Source: Streptomyces sp. MMG1121
GTDB taxonomy: Bacteria; Actinomycetota; Actinomycetes; Streptomycetales; Streptomycetaceae
DNA: 19,693 nucleotides
Assembly: GCF_001280015.1 (NCBI RefSeq)
Contig: NZ_LGDV01000249.1
Location: 1-19,693, forward strand
Direction of reading: 5' to 3'
A program made the position numbers and the translations under genes. The notes beneath the pieces are model-generated. The model was given only the letters and a program-made list of their open reading frames with translations, ran no database searches and had not been told where the DNA came from. Position 1 is the stretch's first letter; each line of letters starts with the position of its first letter. Shown in pieces: positions 13,792 to 19,693 of the stretch.

Positions 13792-13797
13792 TAGCCT
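13792..13797 (+). promoter_or_regulatory. -10 box TAGCCT upstream of the MgtE-N/CBS operon
   Basis: TAGCCT lies 64 bp before the ATG at 13862, giving a leader of about 58 nt. AAAGGAAG supplies the ribosome binding site (about 13846-13853). No clear -35. Confidence 0.45.
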
Positions 13798-13861
13798 GAA
13801 GCGCACGCGCGCGGGCACATCCGAGCAACTCGCACGATCCCCACGCAAAGGAAGCACAGCC

Positions 13862-15151
13862 ATGGCAGCCGGCGCCCCCCGGATCTTCGTCTCGCACCTC
13901 GCCGGGGTCCCCGTCTTCGATCCGAACGGCGACCAGGTGGGCCGTGTACGCGACCTGGTCGTCATGCTGCGCGTCGGCCGGCGGCCCCCGCGCGTGCTCG
14001 GGCTGGTCGTCGAGCTGTCCACCCGGCGCCGTATCTTCCTGCCCATGACCCGGGTGACCGGCATCGAGTCCGGCCAGGTCATCACCACCGGTGTGATGAA
14101 CGTCCGCCGCTTCGAGCAGCGGCCCACCGAGCGGCTGGTCTTCGGCGAGCTGCTGGACCGGCGCGTGACGCTCACCGAGACCCGCGAGGAGGTCACCGTC
14201 CTCGACGTCTCCGTGCAACAGCTGCCCGCCCGCCGGGACTGGGAGGTCGACCGCGTCTTCGTCCGCAAGGGGAAGAAGGGCGGCGCCTTCCGGCGGGCCA
14301 AGGGCGAGACGCTGACCGTCGAGTGGTCCGCCGTCACCGGCTTCTCGCTGGAGGAGCACGGGCAGGGCGCCGAGAGCCTGCTCGCCACCTTCGAGCAGCT
14401 GCGCCCCGCCGACCTCGCCAACGTCCTGCACCACCTCTCCCCCAAGCGGCGCGCCGAGGTCGCCGCCGCCCTCGACGACGACCGCCTGGCCGACGTGCTC
14501 GAAGAACTGCCCGAGGACGACCAGATCGAGATCCTCGGCAAGCTGAAGGAGGAGCGCGCGGCGGACGTGCTGGAGGCCATGGACCCCGACGACGCGGCCG
14601 ACCTGCTCTCCGAGCTGCCCGAGGACGACAAGGAACGGCTGCTGAGCCTGATGGAGCCCGCGGACGCGGCCGAGATGCGGCGCCTGATGTCGTACGAGGA
14701 GCACACGGCCGGCGGTCTGATGACCACCGAACCGATCGTGCTGCGCCCGGACGCCACGGTCGCCGACGCGCTCGCCCGGGTCCGCAACCCCGACCTCTCC
14801 CCCGCCCTCGCCGCCCAGGTCTACGTCTGCCGGCCGCCCGACGAGACCCCCACGGGCAAGTACCTGGGCACCGTCCACTTCCAGCGGCTGCTGCGCGACC
14901 CGCCGTACACGCTGGTCAGCTCGCTCGTCGACGACGATCTGCAACCGCTCGCCCCGGGCGCCGCGCTGCCCGTCATCGCCGGGTTCTTCGCCACGTACGA
15001 CATGGTGGCCGCGCCGGTCGTGGACGAGTCCGGGCGCCTGCTGGGCGCGGTCACCGTGGACGACGTACTGGACCACATGCTGCCCGAGGACTGGCGGGAG
15101 ACCGAGTTCCACCTGGACGAGGGAGAGGGGGCGGCCGCGCATGGCTCCTGA
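13862..15151 (+). CDS. MgtE N-terminal plus CBS-pair protein without channel domain, PRC-barrel-like N-terminus
   Basis: The 429-residue protein has three parts. Residues 1-165 contain two beta-rich blocks resembling PRC-barrel domains (VPVFDPNGDQVGRVRDLVV at 16-34). Residues about 172-276 are an MgtE N superhelical domain with the repeated LPEDD and MDPDDAADLL motifs. After the MgtE hallmark YEEHTAGGLMTTEP (278-291) comes a CBS pair (286-410, ending AVTVDDVLDHML). In true MgtE these domains sense Mg2+ and gate a five-helix channel; here the protein stops with no membrane helix, so it is a free cytosolic sensor-like module. The downstream DUF1003 membrane protein overlaps by 11 nt and may be its partner. 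M. tuberculosis Rv1232c, as I recall, is similar. RBS AAAGGAAG. Confidence 0.92.
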   Translation: MAAGAPRIFVSHLAGVPVFDPNGDQVGRVRDLVVMLRVGRRPPRVLGLVVELSTRRRIFLPMTRVTGIESGQVITTGVMNVRRFEQRPTERLVFGELLDRRVTLTETREEVTVLDVSVQQLPARRDWEVDRVFVRKGKKGGAFRRAKGETLTVEWSAVTGFSLEEHGQGAESLLATFEQLRPADLANVLHHLSPKRRAEVAAALDDDRLADVLEELPEDDQIEILGKLKEERAADVLEAMDPDDAADLLSELPEDDKERLLSLMEPADAAEMRRLMSYEEHTAGGLMTTEPIVLRPDATVADALARVRNPDLSPALAAQVYVCRPPDETPTGKYLGTVHFQRLLRDPPYTLVSSLVDDDLQPLAPGAALPVIAGFFATYDMVAAPVVDESGRLLGAVTVDDVLDHMLPEDWRETEFHLDEGEGAAAHGS

Positions 15152-15752
15152 GCGCGAGAGCGGCGCCCGCGAGCGCACCCCGGCGGGCGCCACGGCGGCC
15201 ACCCGGCCCCGGGCGCGCCTGGACCAGCCGCGCCCGCCCCGGCGCCGGCTCCTGCCGGAGTGGGACCCGGACGCGTTCGGCCGGCTGTCGGAGCGCATCG
15301 CCCGCTTCCTGGGCACGGGCCGCTTCCTCGTCTGGATGACGGTCGTCATCATCGTGTGGGTGCTGTGGAACGTCACCGTGCCCATCGCCCTGCGCTTCGA
15401 CCAGTACCCGTTCATCTTCCTGACCCTGGTGCTGTCCCTGCAGGCCTCCTACGCGGCCCCGCTGATCCTGCTCGCGCAGAACAGACAGGACGACCGCGAC
15501 CGGGTCAACCTGGAGCAGGACCGCAAGCAGAACGAGCGGTCCATCGCGGACACCGAGTACCTGACCCGGGAGATCGCCGCGCTGCGCATGGGCCTGGGCG
15601 AGGTCGCGACCCGCGACTGGATGCGCTCGGAGCTCCAGGACCTGGCCAAGGAGATGGACGAACGGCGGCGGCACGACGGCCAGGCCGGCCATGTCGTATT
15701 CCCGGCGGAACGGACGGAACACCCGCCGGGACGTGACGCAGACGACCGCTGA
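15141..15752 (+). CDS. DUF1003 family membrane protein
   Basis: The 203-residue protein has a basic, Pro/Arg-rich N-terminus and two membrane helices (about 62-82 and 90-113) joined by a short loop. The family signature FIFLTLVLSLQASYAAPLIL appears in TM2, followed by AQNRQDDRDR and a charged, coiled-coil-like cytoplasmic segment to about 176. DUF1003 proteins are widespread and of unknown function. The ATG at 15141 overlaps the end of the MgtE-N/CBS gene by 11 nt (ATGGCTCCTGA holds both signals), with GGGAGAGGGGG upstream, indicating translational coupling and a shared role. Confidence 0.92.
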   Translation: MAPERESGARERTPAGATAATRPRARLDQPRPPRRRLLPEWDPDAFGRLSERIARFLGTGRFLVWMTVVIIVWVLWNVTVPIALRFDQYPFIFLTLVLSLQASYAAPLILLAQNRQDDRDRVNLEQDRKQNERSIADTEYLTREIAALRMGLGEVATRDWMRSELQDLAKEMDERRRHDGQAGHVVFPAERTEHPPGRDADDR

Positions 15753-15782
15753 AGGGCTACCCGAAGGCCCCTGAAGGCGCCG

Positions 15783-15788
15783 TACCAT
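15783..15788 (+). promoter_or_regulatory. -10 box TACCAT of a leaderless promoter for mrp
   Basis: TACCAT ends 7 nt before the ATG at 15796, and no ribosome binding site is present. This suggests that mrp has its own leaderless transcript even though it follows the DUF1003 gene by only 43 bp. Confidence 0.55.
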
Positions 15789-15795
15789 CGTCCTT

Positions 15796-16929
15796 ATGGC
15801 TACGGAAGACGCGGTGCGCGAGGCACTGGCGACGGTGAACGACCCCGAGATCAACCGCCCCATCACCGAACTGGGGATGGTCAAGTCGGTGGAGATCGGT
15901 GCGGACGGAGCGGTCGCGGTCACCGTGTACCTGACGGTCTCCGGCTGCCCCATGCGCGACACCATCACCCAGCGCGTCACCGAGGCGGTCTCCCGGGTCG
16001 AGGGCGTCACCCGGGTCGACGTCACGCTGGACGTGATGAGCGACGAGCAGCGCAAGGAACTGGCCAACGCCCTGCGCGGCGGCCAGGCCGAGCGCGAGGT
16101 CCCCTTCGCCAAGCCGGGCAGCCTCACCCGGGTCTACGCGGTCGCCTCCGGCAAGGGCGGCGTCGGCAAGTCCTCCGTGACGGTCAACCTGGCCGCGGCG
16201 ATGGCGGCCGACGGCCTGAAGGTCGGTGTCGTCGACGCCGACATCTACGGCCACTCGGTGCCGCGCATGCTGGGCGCGGACGGCCGCCCGACCCAGGTCG
16301 AGAACATGATCATGCCGCCGTCGGCGAACGGCGTGAAGGTCATCTCCATCGGCATGTTCACCCCGGGCAACGCCCCGGTCGTCTGGCGCGGCCCGATGCT
16401 CCACCGCGCGCTCCAGCAGTTCCTGGCGGACGTGTACTGGGGCGACCTGGACGTCCTGCTGCTGGACCTCCCGCCCGGCACCGGCGACATCGCGATCTCC
16501 GTCGCCCAGCTGGTCCCGAACGCCGAGATCCTGGTCGTGACGACCCCTCAGCAGGCGGCGGCCGAGGTCGCCGAGCGCGCCGGCTCCATCGCCGTACAGA
16601 CCCACCAGAAGATCGTCGGCGTGGTCGAGAACATGTCCGGCCTGCCCTGCCCGCACTGCGGTGAGATGGTCGACGTCTTCGGCACGGGCGGCGGTCAGTC
16701 GGTCGCCGACGGCCTCACCCGCACCACGGGTGCGACGGTCCCGGTCCTCGGCAGCATCCCCATCGACGTCCGCCTGCGCGAGGGCGGCGACGAGGGCAAG
16801 CCGGTGGTCCTGACCGACCCCGACTCCCCGGCGGGCAGCGCCCTGCGGGCGATCGCCGGGAAGCTGGGGGGACGCCAGCGGGGCCTGTCGGGCCTGTCGC
16901 TGGGGATCACGCCGAAGAACAAGTTCTGA
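15796..16929 (+). CDS. mrp: Mrp/ApbC (NBP35-type) iron-sulfur cluster carrier ATPase
   Basis: The 377-residue protein has an N-terminal MIP18/DUF59 domain (about 3-80; conserved Cys51 in TVSGCPM) and a deviant Walker A ParA/MinD-type ATPase domain. The P-loop GKGGVGKSS is at 119-127, the switch I Asp in DADIYGHSVPR at 147-157, and the Walker B-like LLLDLPPGTGD at 221-231. CPHC at 285-288 supplies the two cysteines that bridge a [4Fe-4S] cluster in the dimer. The family carries Fe-S clusters to apo-proteins in the cytosol. A C-terminal extension GGRQRGLSGLSLGITPKNKF is unusually long. A tandem pair of hairpins follows the stop. Confidence 0.96.
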   Translation: MATEDAVREALATVNDPEINRPITELGMVKSVEIGADGAVAVTVYLTVSGCPMRDTITQRVTEAVSRVEGVTRVDVTLDVMSDEQRKELANALRGGQAEREVPFAKPGSLTRVYAVASGKGGVGKSSVTVNLAAAMAADGLKVGVVDADIYGHSVPRMLGADGRPTQVENMIMPPSANGVKVISIGMFTPGNAPVVWRGPMLHRALQQFLADVYWGDLDVLLLDLPPGTGDIAISVAQLVPNAEILVVTTPQQAAAEVAERAGSIAVQTHQKIVGVVENMSGLPCPHCGEMVDVFGTGGGQSVADGLTRTTGATVPVLGSIPIDVRLREGGDEGKPVVLTDPDSPAGSALRAIAGKLGGRQRGLSGLSLGITPKNKF

Positions 16930-16949
16930 GGACTTCCCGCGAGGAGTCC
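16930..16949 (+). terminator. First hairpin after mrp
   Basis: GGACT/AGTCC (16930-16934 and 16945-16949), with an inner CC/GG pair, forms a short stem directly at the mrp stop codon. Confidence 0.4.
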
Positions 16950-16950
16950 T

Positions 16951-16992
16951 ATGACGAAGGGGCGCCGGAAACTCCCGGCGCCCCTTCGTCAT
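16951..16992. terminator. Very strong bidirectional terminator, 18-bp perfect stem
   Basis: The arms ATGACGAAGGGGCGCCGG (16951-16968) and its exact complement (16975-16992) enclose the 6-nt loop AAACTC. It lies 22 nt after the mrp stop and 14 nt after the minus-strand stop at 17006, so it serves both convergent genes. Confidence 0.9.
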
Positions 16993-17005
16993 GCGTCAGC
17001 GGATG

Positions 17006-17671
17006 TCACGCGTAAGCGGCAACGTCCTTCACCACGGCGAACCCGAGCCCGTAGGCGCTCATGCCCCGCCCGTACGCCCCCAGGTGCACGCCCGCCTCAG
17101 TGGTACCGGCGAGCACCCACCCGAACTCCGACTCCCGGTAGTAGAAGGGGGCCGCTGCCCCGTCCACCGGCAGGGAGAGCTTGGACCACTCCGGCCCGTC
17201 GAGATCGTCGGCCAGCGCCCACGCGGTCTCGGTCTGCTGGTCCAGCCAGTCGTCACGCAGGCTGTGGTCCATTTGTCCGGGCCAGGTGAACGACAGCAGC
17301 CCCACCCCGGCCAGCCACGCCGCCGAGGACACGGACGTCGCCTCCATCAGCCCCGTACCGTCGGCGCTCCGCCGGGACGGCTGCGCGGAGACGGTGACCA
17401 CCACCGCGAACTTCTCCCGCGGCTCACCGGTGGAACCGGACTCGCCCCGTACGGAGGGTTCGTCGCCGTGCCCGATCGAACCGTGCTCGACGGCACCGTC
17501 GGCCGCCGTACCGACCTGCATCAGCCAGCGCGGCCCGGTGAACGCCTCGTCGAGGCCGTACCACGGGAAAGGCGCCTGCAGGTAACCGTCGACCGTACGC
17601 CGGGCGGAGGGAAGCTGCTGTCCGCCCTCCGCGACCGACGCCTGCGCGCCCACCCGACTAGTCGTCTCCAT
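17006..17671 (-). CDS. Conserved hypothetical protein
   Basis: A 221-residue soluble protein without signal peptide or membrane helix. Recognisable stretches are PFPWYGLDEAFTGPRWLMQVG (35-54), REKFAVVVTVSAQPSRRSADGTGLMEA (85-111), WPGQMDHSLRDDWLDQQTETAW and the C-terminal GTTEAGVHLGAYGRGMSAYGLGF. I do not recognise a family with known function. The ATG at 17671 is chosen because GAGGAGGCG lies 11 nt upstream; an in-frame TTG at 17752 would put the leader hairpin inside the gene. The C-terminus reads like a beta-sheet edge in which the protein senses or binds something, but that is speculation. Confidence 0.8.
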   Translation of the reverse strand: METTSRVGAQASVAEGGQQLPSARRTVDGYLQAPFPWYGLDEAFTGPRWLMQVGTAADGAVEHGSIGHGDEPSVRGESGSTGEPREKFAVVVTVSAQPSRRSADGTGLMEATSVSSAAWLAGVGLLSFTWPGQMDHSLRDDWLDQQTETAWALADDLDGPEWSKLSLPVDGAAAPFYYRESEFGWVLAGTTEAGVHLGAYGRGMSAYGLGFAVVKDVAAYA

Positions 17672-17699
17672 CTGCCCGGACGCCTCCTCGCTCCTCGTC

Positions 17700-17743
17700 G
17701 GACCGGGGCGGCCCGCCCCCCTTCGGGCGCACTCGTCCGGTCC
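17700..17743 (-). promoter_or_regulatory. Nested hairpin in the leader of the 17006-17671 gene
   Basis: Outer arms GGACCGG (17700-17706) and CCGGTCC (17737-17743) enclose the inner arms GCCCG (17711-17715) and CGGGC (17724-17728). It lies just upstream of the ribosome binding site and downstream of a TATGCT -10 box (17764-17759, minus strand), so it would form in an 80-nt 5' leader. A regulatory role is unproven. Confidence 0.35.
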
Positions 17744-17758
17744 GCACAACAACTCGGC

Positions 17759-17764
17759 AGCATA
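17759..17764 (-). promoter_or_regulatory. Possible -10 box TATGCT
   Basis: TATGCT on the minus strand would start transcription near 17752, giving a leader of about 80 nt for the hypothetical gene. No convincing -35 is present. Confidence 0.35.
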
Positions 17765-17864
17765 TCCACACGAACGAGGGCGGCAGGGCAGGCACTGGAT
17801 GCGTGCGCCGCACGAACGACCTGTTCAGGCCGTGTGCGACGGGTGTGCGCTATGAAACGCGTCA

Positions 17865-17889
17865 CGTGCGCGGCATGCGCCCGCGTGCG
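17865..17889 (-). terminator. Hairpin after tatB
   Basis: A 9-bp stem with two G-U pairs (17865-17873 against 17881-17889, loop CATGCGC) lies 9 nt after the tatB stop. No U-tract follows, so support is moderate. The rest of 17765-17898 shows no gene. Confidence 0.4.
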
Positions 17890-17898
17890 CGTGTCGGA

Positions 17899-18357
17899 TC
17901 AGGTGGCGTCCGCGTCGAACGGCGGCCGCTCGTCCTTGCCGGGCTCCTCGGGCTTCTTGGTCATGTCGAGGCGCCCGCCGGAACCGGGGTTCACGGACGG
18001 GGAAGAGGGCGGCGAAGGAGAGGAGGCGTCGGTGTCCCGGCCCTGGACGGCGTCCGTGACCTCGGCCATTTCCTTCTTCAGGTCGAAGCCGTTGCGGATC
18101 TCCTTCAGCCCCAGGTCGTCGTTGTCCAACTGCTTGCGGATGAACGTCTTGGGGTTGAGGTCCTCGAACTCGAAGTCCTTGAACTCGGGACCCAGTTCGC
18201 TACGGATGTCCTGCTTCGCGCTCTCCGAGAACTCGCGGATCTTCCGGATCGTGCGCGTCACGTCCTGAATGACCTTCGGGAGCTTGTCCGGACCGAAGAC
18301 GAGCACGGCGATCACGATGATCGTCATCAGCTCCAGTGGTCCTATGTCATTGAACAC
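17899..18357 (-). CDS. tatB: Sec-independent protein translocase subunit TatB
   Basis: The 152-residue protein has the TatA/B plan: a very short periplasmic start, one membrane helix (LELMTIIVIAVLVFGPDKLP, about 8-27) ending in the FGP hinge (21-23), an amphipathic helix (KVIQDVTRTIRKIREFSESA) and a long charged tail. Length and the N-terminal FNDIGPLELM point to TatB rather than TatA. With TatC it forms the receptor for twin-arginine substrates at the membrane. The GTG at 18357 is chosen because AAGGAG lies 6 nt upstream; the longer frame to 18390 has no such signal. It sits 84 bp downstream of the HtrA gene on the same strand and may be co-transcribed or have its own promoter. Confidence 0.95.
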   Translation of the reverse strand: MFNDIGPLELMTIIVIAVLVFGPDKLPKVIQDVTRTIRKIREFSESAKQDIRSELGPEFKDFEFEDLNPKTFIRKQLDNDDLGLKEIRNGFDLKKEMAEVTDAVQGRDTDASSPSPPSSPSVNPGSGGRLDMTKKPEEPGKDERPPFDADAT

Positions 18358-18441
18358 CTGACGCTCCTTGTGATGTCCTCGGTCGCTCAACGGTACCCGG
18401 CGTTCCCGTCCGACCGGTACTGCCCCGAGGTGAGACTTCTG

Positions 18442-19693
18442 TCAGTTCTGCTCCGCGGCGCCCAGTCGGAGCGGGATCTGCCGGTCCGTGCCGTCGCGCC
18501 GGACCGACAGCCGCAGCGAGTCGCCGGGCCGGTGGGCGCGGATCTTGACGATCAGCTCCTCGGCCGTGTGCACACGCTCTCCGTCTACCTCGGTGATGAC
18601 GTCGCCCGCCTTCAGCCCGGCCCGCTCACCGGGGCCGCCCCTGGTGACGGCGGGTCCGCCGCCCGCGCTCTTGCTGTCGATACGGGCGCCGTCGCCCGTG
18701 TACCCCATGTCGAGGGTGACGCCGATGACGGGGTGGGTCGCACGGCCGGTGTTGATCAGTTCCTCGGCGACGCGCCTGGCCTGGTTCACGGGGATGGCGA
18801 AGCCCAGGCCGATGGAACCGGCCTGGCCGGCGTCCGGGTCGGAGCCGCCGCTGTCGGCGGAGCGGATGGCGGAGTTGATGCCGATGACCCGGGCCCGGGA
18901 GTCCAGGAGGGGACCGCCGGAGTTGCCCGGGTTGATGGGCGCGTCGGTCTGCAGCGCGTCGACGTAGCTGACGTCGCTCCCGTCGCCCTTCTCACCACCG
19001 GCCGTGATGGGCCGCTCCTTGGCGCTGATGATGCCGGAGGTGACGGTGTTCGCCAGGTCGAAGGGTGCGCCGATGGCGACGACGGGGTCGCCGACCCGGA
19101 CGTCGTCCGAGTTGCCGAGGGGCAGCGGGGTGAGCCCGTGCACGCCGTGCACCTGGACGACGGCCAGGTCGTAGCCGCTGTCCCGGCCGACCACCGTGGC
19201 CCTGACGCTGTCACCACTGCTGAAGGTCACGGATATCGCGCCGCTCGACCCGGCGGGGGCGACGACGTGGTTGTTGGTGAGGATGTGCCCCTGGGCATCG
19301 AGCACGAAGCCGGTCCCGGTGTCCGTCTGGTCGGTTCCGGTGACGTGCAGCGTGACGACGCTGGGCAGCGCGCGGGCGGCTATCCCGGGCACGCTGTCCG
19401 GTGCCCGGCCGGCGGGCACCCGGCCGGCCTGCGGCAGCTGCACATCACCGCCGAACCCCTGCCGCTCGACATAGGCACCGACGATCCCGCCGACCCCCGC
19501 GGCGACGAGAGCGACCACCAGGGTCCACCCCACCACCAGCCGCCTGCCCCGCCGGCCCCCCGCGGAAGCCCCGCCCCCGCTCTGCTGAAGCACTCCCTGC
19601 CGAAGAGCCTGCTCCTGCGGCGAACCGGGAGCCCAGGGGTCATAACGCCGCCAGGGATCACCTTCGCCGGGTGGCGGGGGTGCGGGGGCCTGC
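18442..19693 (-). CDS. Membrane-anchored HtrA/DegP-type serine protease (5' truncated)
   Basis: The frame is open to the right edge, so the N-terminus is missing; 416 residues are visible. A Pro-rich cytoplasmic part with DPWRRYDPWAPGSP precedes one membrane helix (about residues 52-76 of the visible part). The trypsin-like domain has the full triad: His in ILTNNHVV (about 142), Asp in GYDLAVVQV (about 175) and Ser in NPGNSGGPLL (about 258). A C-terminal PDZ domain follows (about 315-405; GERAGLKAGDVITEVDG). Such enzymes degrade or chaperone misfolded proteins on the outer face of the membrane. A GTG at 19593 looks like a start but has coding-like sequence upstream, so it is internal. In M. 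tuberculosis the neighbour of tatB is likewise an htrA gene. Confidence 0.95.
   Translation of the reverse strand, partial: QAPAPPPPGEGDPWRRYDPWAPGSPQEQALRQGVLQQSGGGASAGGRRGRRLVVGWTLVVALVAAGVGGIVGAYVERQGFGGDVQLPQAGRVPAGRAPDSVPGIAARALPSVVTLHVTGTDQTDTGTGFVLDAQGHILTNNHVVAPAGSSGAISVTFSSGDSVRATVVGRDSGYDLAVVQVHGVHGLTPLPLGNSDDVRVGDPVVAIGAPFDLANTVTSGIISAKERPITAGGEKGDGSDVSYVDALQTDAPINPGNSGGPLLDSRARVIGINSAIRSADSGGSDPDAGQAGSIGLGFAIPVNQARRVAEELINTGRATHPVIGVTLDMGYTGDGARIDSKSAGGGPAVTRGGPGERAGLKAGDVITEVDGERVHTAEELIVKIRAHRPGDSLRLSVRRDGTDRQIPLRLGAAEQN

Noticed and set aside
13781..15415. A 544-codon open frame on the minus strand
   Set aside because: It is antisense to the MgtE-N/CBS gene and DUF1003, which have strong family signatures.

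Overview
The window is high-GC actinobacterial DNA, almost certainly a Streptomyces chromosome. The evidence is the strong G/C bias at third codon positions, several starts placed 6-7 nt after a TANNNT box (leaderless transcripts), long GC-rich hairpins without U-tracts, an interspersed element of a type I recall from Streptomyces, and gene content typical of that genus. No tRNA, rRNA, insertion sequence, prophage or CRISPR array was seen. All family assignments come from reading motifs and recall, not from database searches.

Left part (1-6060): the basic, repeat-rich C-terminal tail of a truncated protein (probably a DEAD-box RNA helicase) ends at a 16-bp stem terminator. A leaderless alpha/beta hydrolase follows. 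Next come minus-strand genes: a type III polyketide synthase with an intact Cys-His-Asn triad, an XRE/MmyB-type regulator just upstream of it, a two-domain GNAT acetyltransferase, and a NYN-domain putative RNase. The PKS/regulator pair looks like an accessory insertion in otherwise housekeeping surroundings (inference).

Middle part (6060-10750): a 50-aa conserved-looking protein lies behind a very good match to the SigR thiol-stress promoter (GGGAAT-N18-GTT). It is followed by a MarC membrane protein, a PHP phosphoesterase of the TrpH/RNase AM type, an interspersed intergenic repeat, a zinc-ribbon-like DUF6758 protein, an MFS exporter with an operator-like palindrome in an AT-rich promoter region, and a free-standing SUFU-domain protein.

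Right part (10750-19693): a CorA-type Mg2+ channel lies behind a leader of more than 400 nt that holds several hairpins and a 15-codon upstream ORF. It is followed by a small hypothetical protein, an LppX/LprG-like lipoprotein on the opposite strand, an MgtE-N/CBS protein without any channel domain that overlaps a DUF1003 membrane protein, the Mrp/ApbC Fe-S scaffold ATPase, a hypothetical protein, TatB, and a membrane-anchored HtrA-type protease that runs off the right edge. The order htrA-tatB-mrp-DUF1003-MgtE-N/CBS-corA resembles, as I recall it, the Rv1223-Rv1239c region of Mycobacterium tuberculosis. It probably is an old actinobacterial envelope and metal-homeostasis neighbourhood.

The best places for something new are the structured, uORF-bearing corA leader, the detached MgtE sensor translationally coupled to DUF1003, the SigR-like promoter driving an uncharacterised 50-aa protein, and the type III PKS/MmyB pair.
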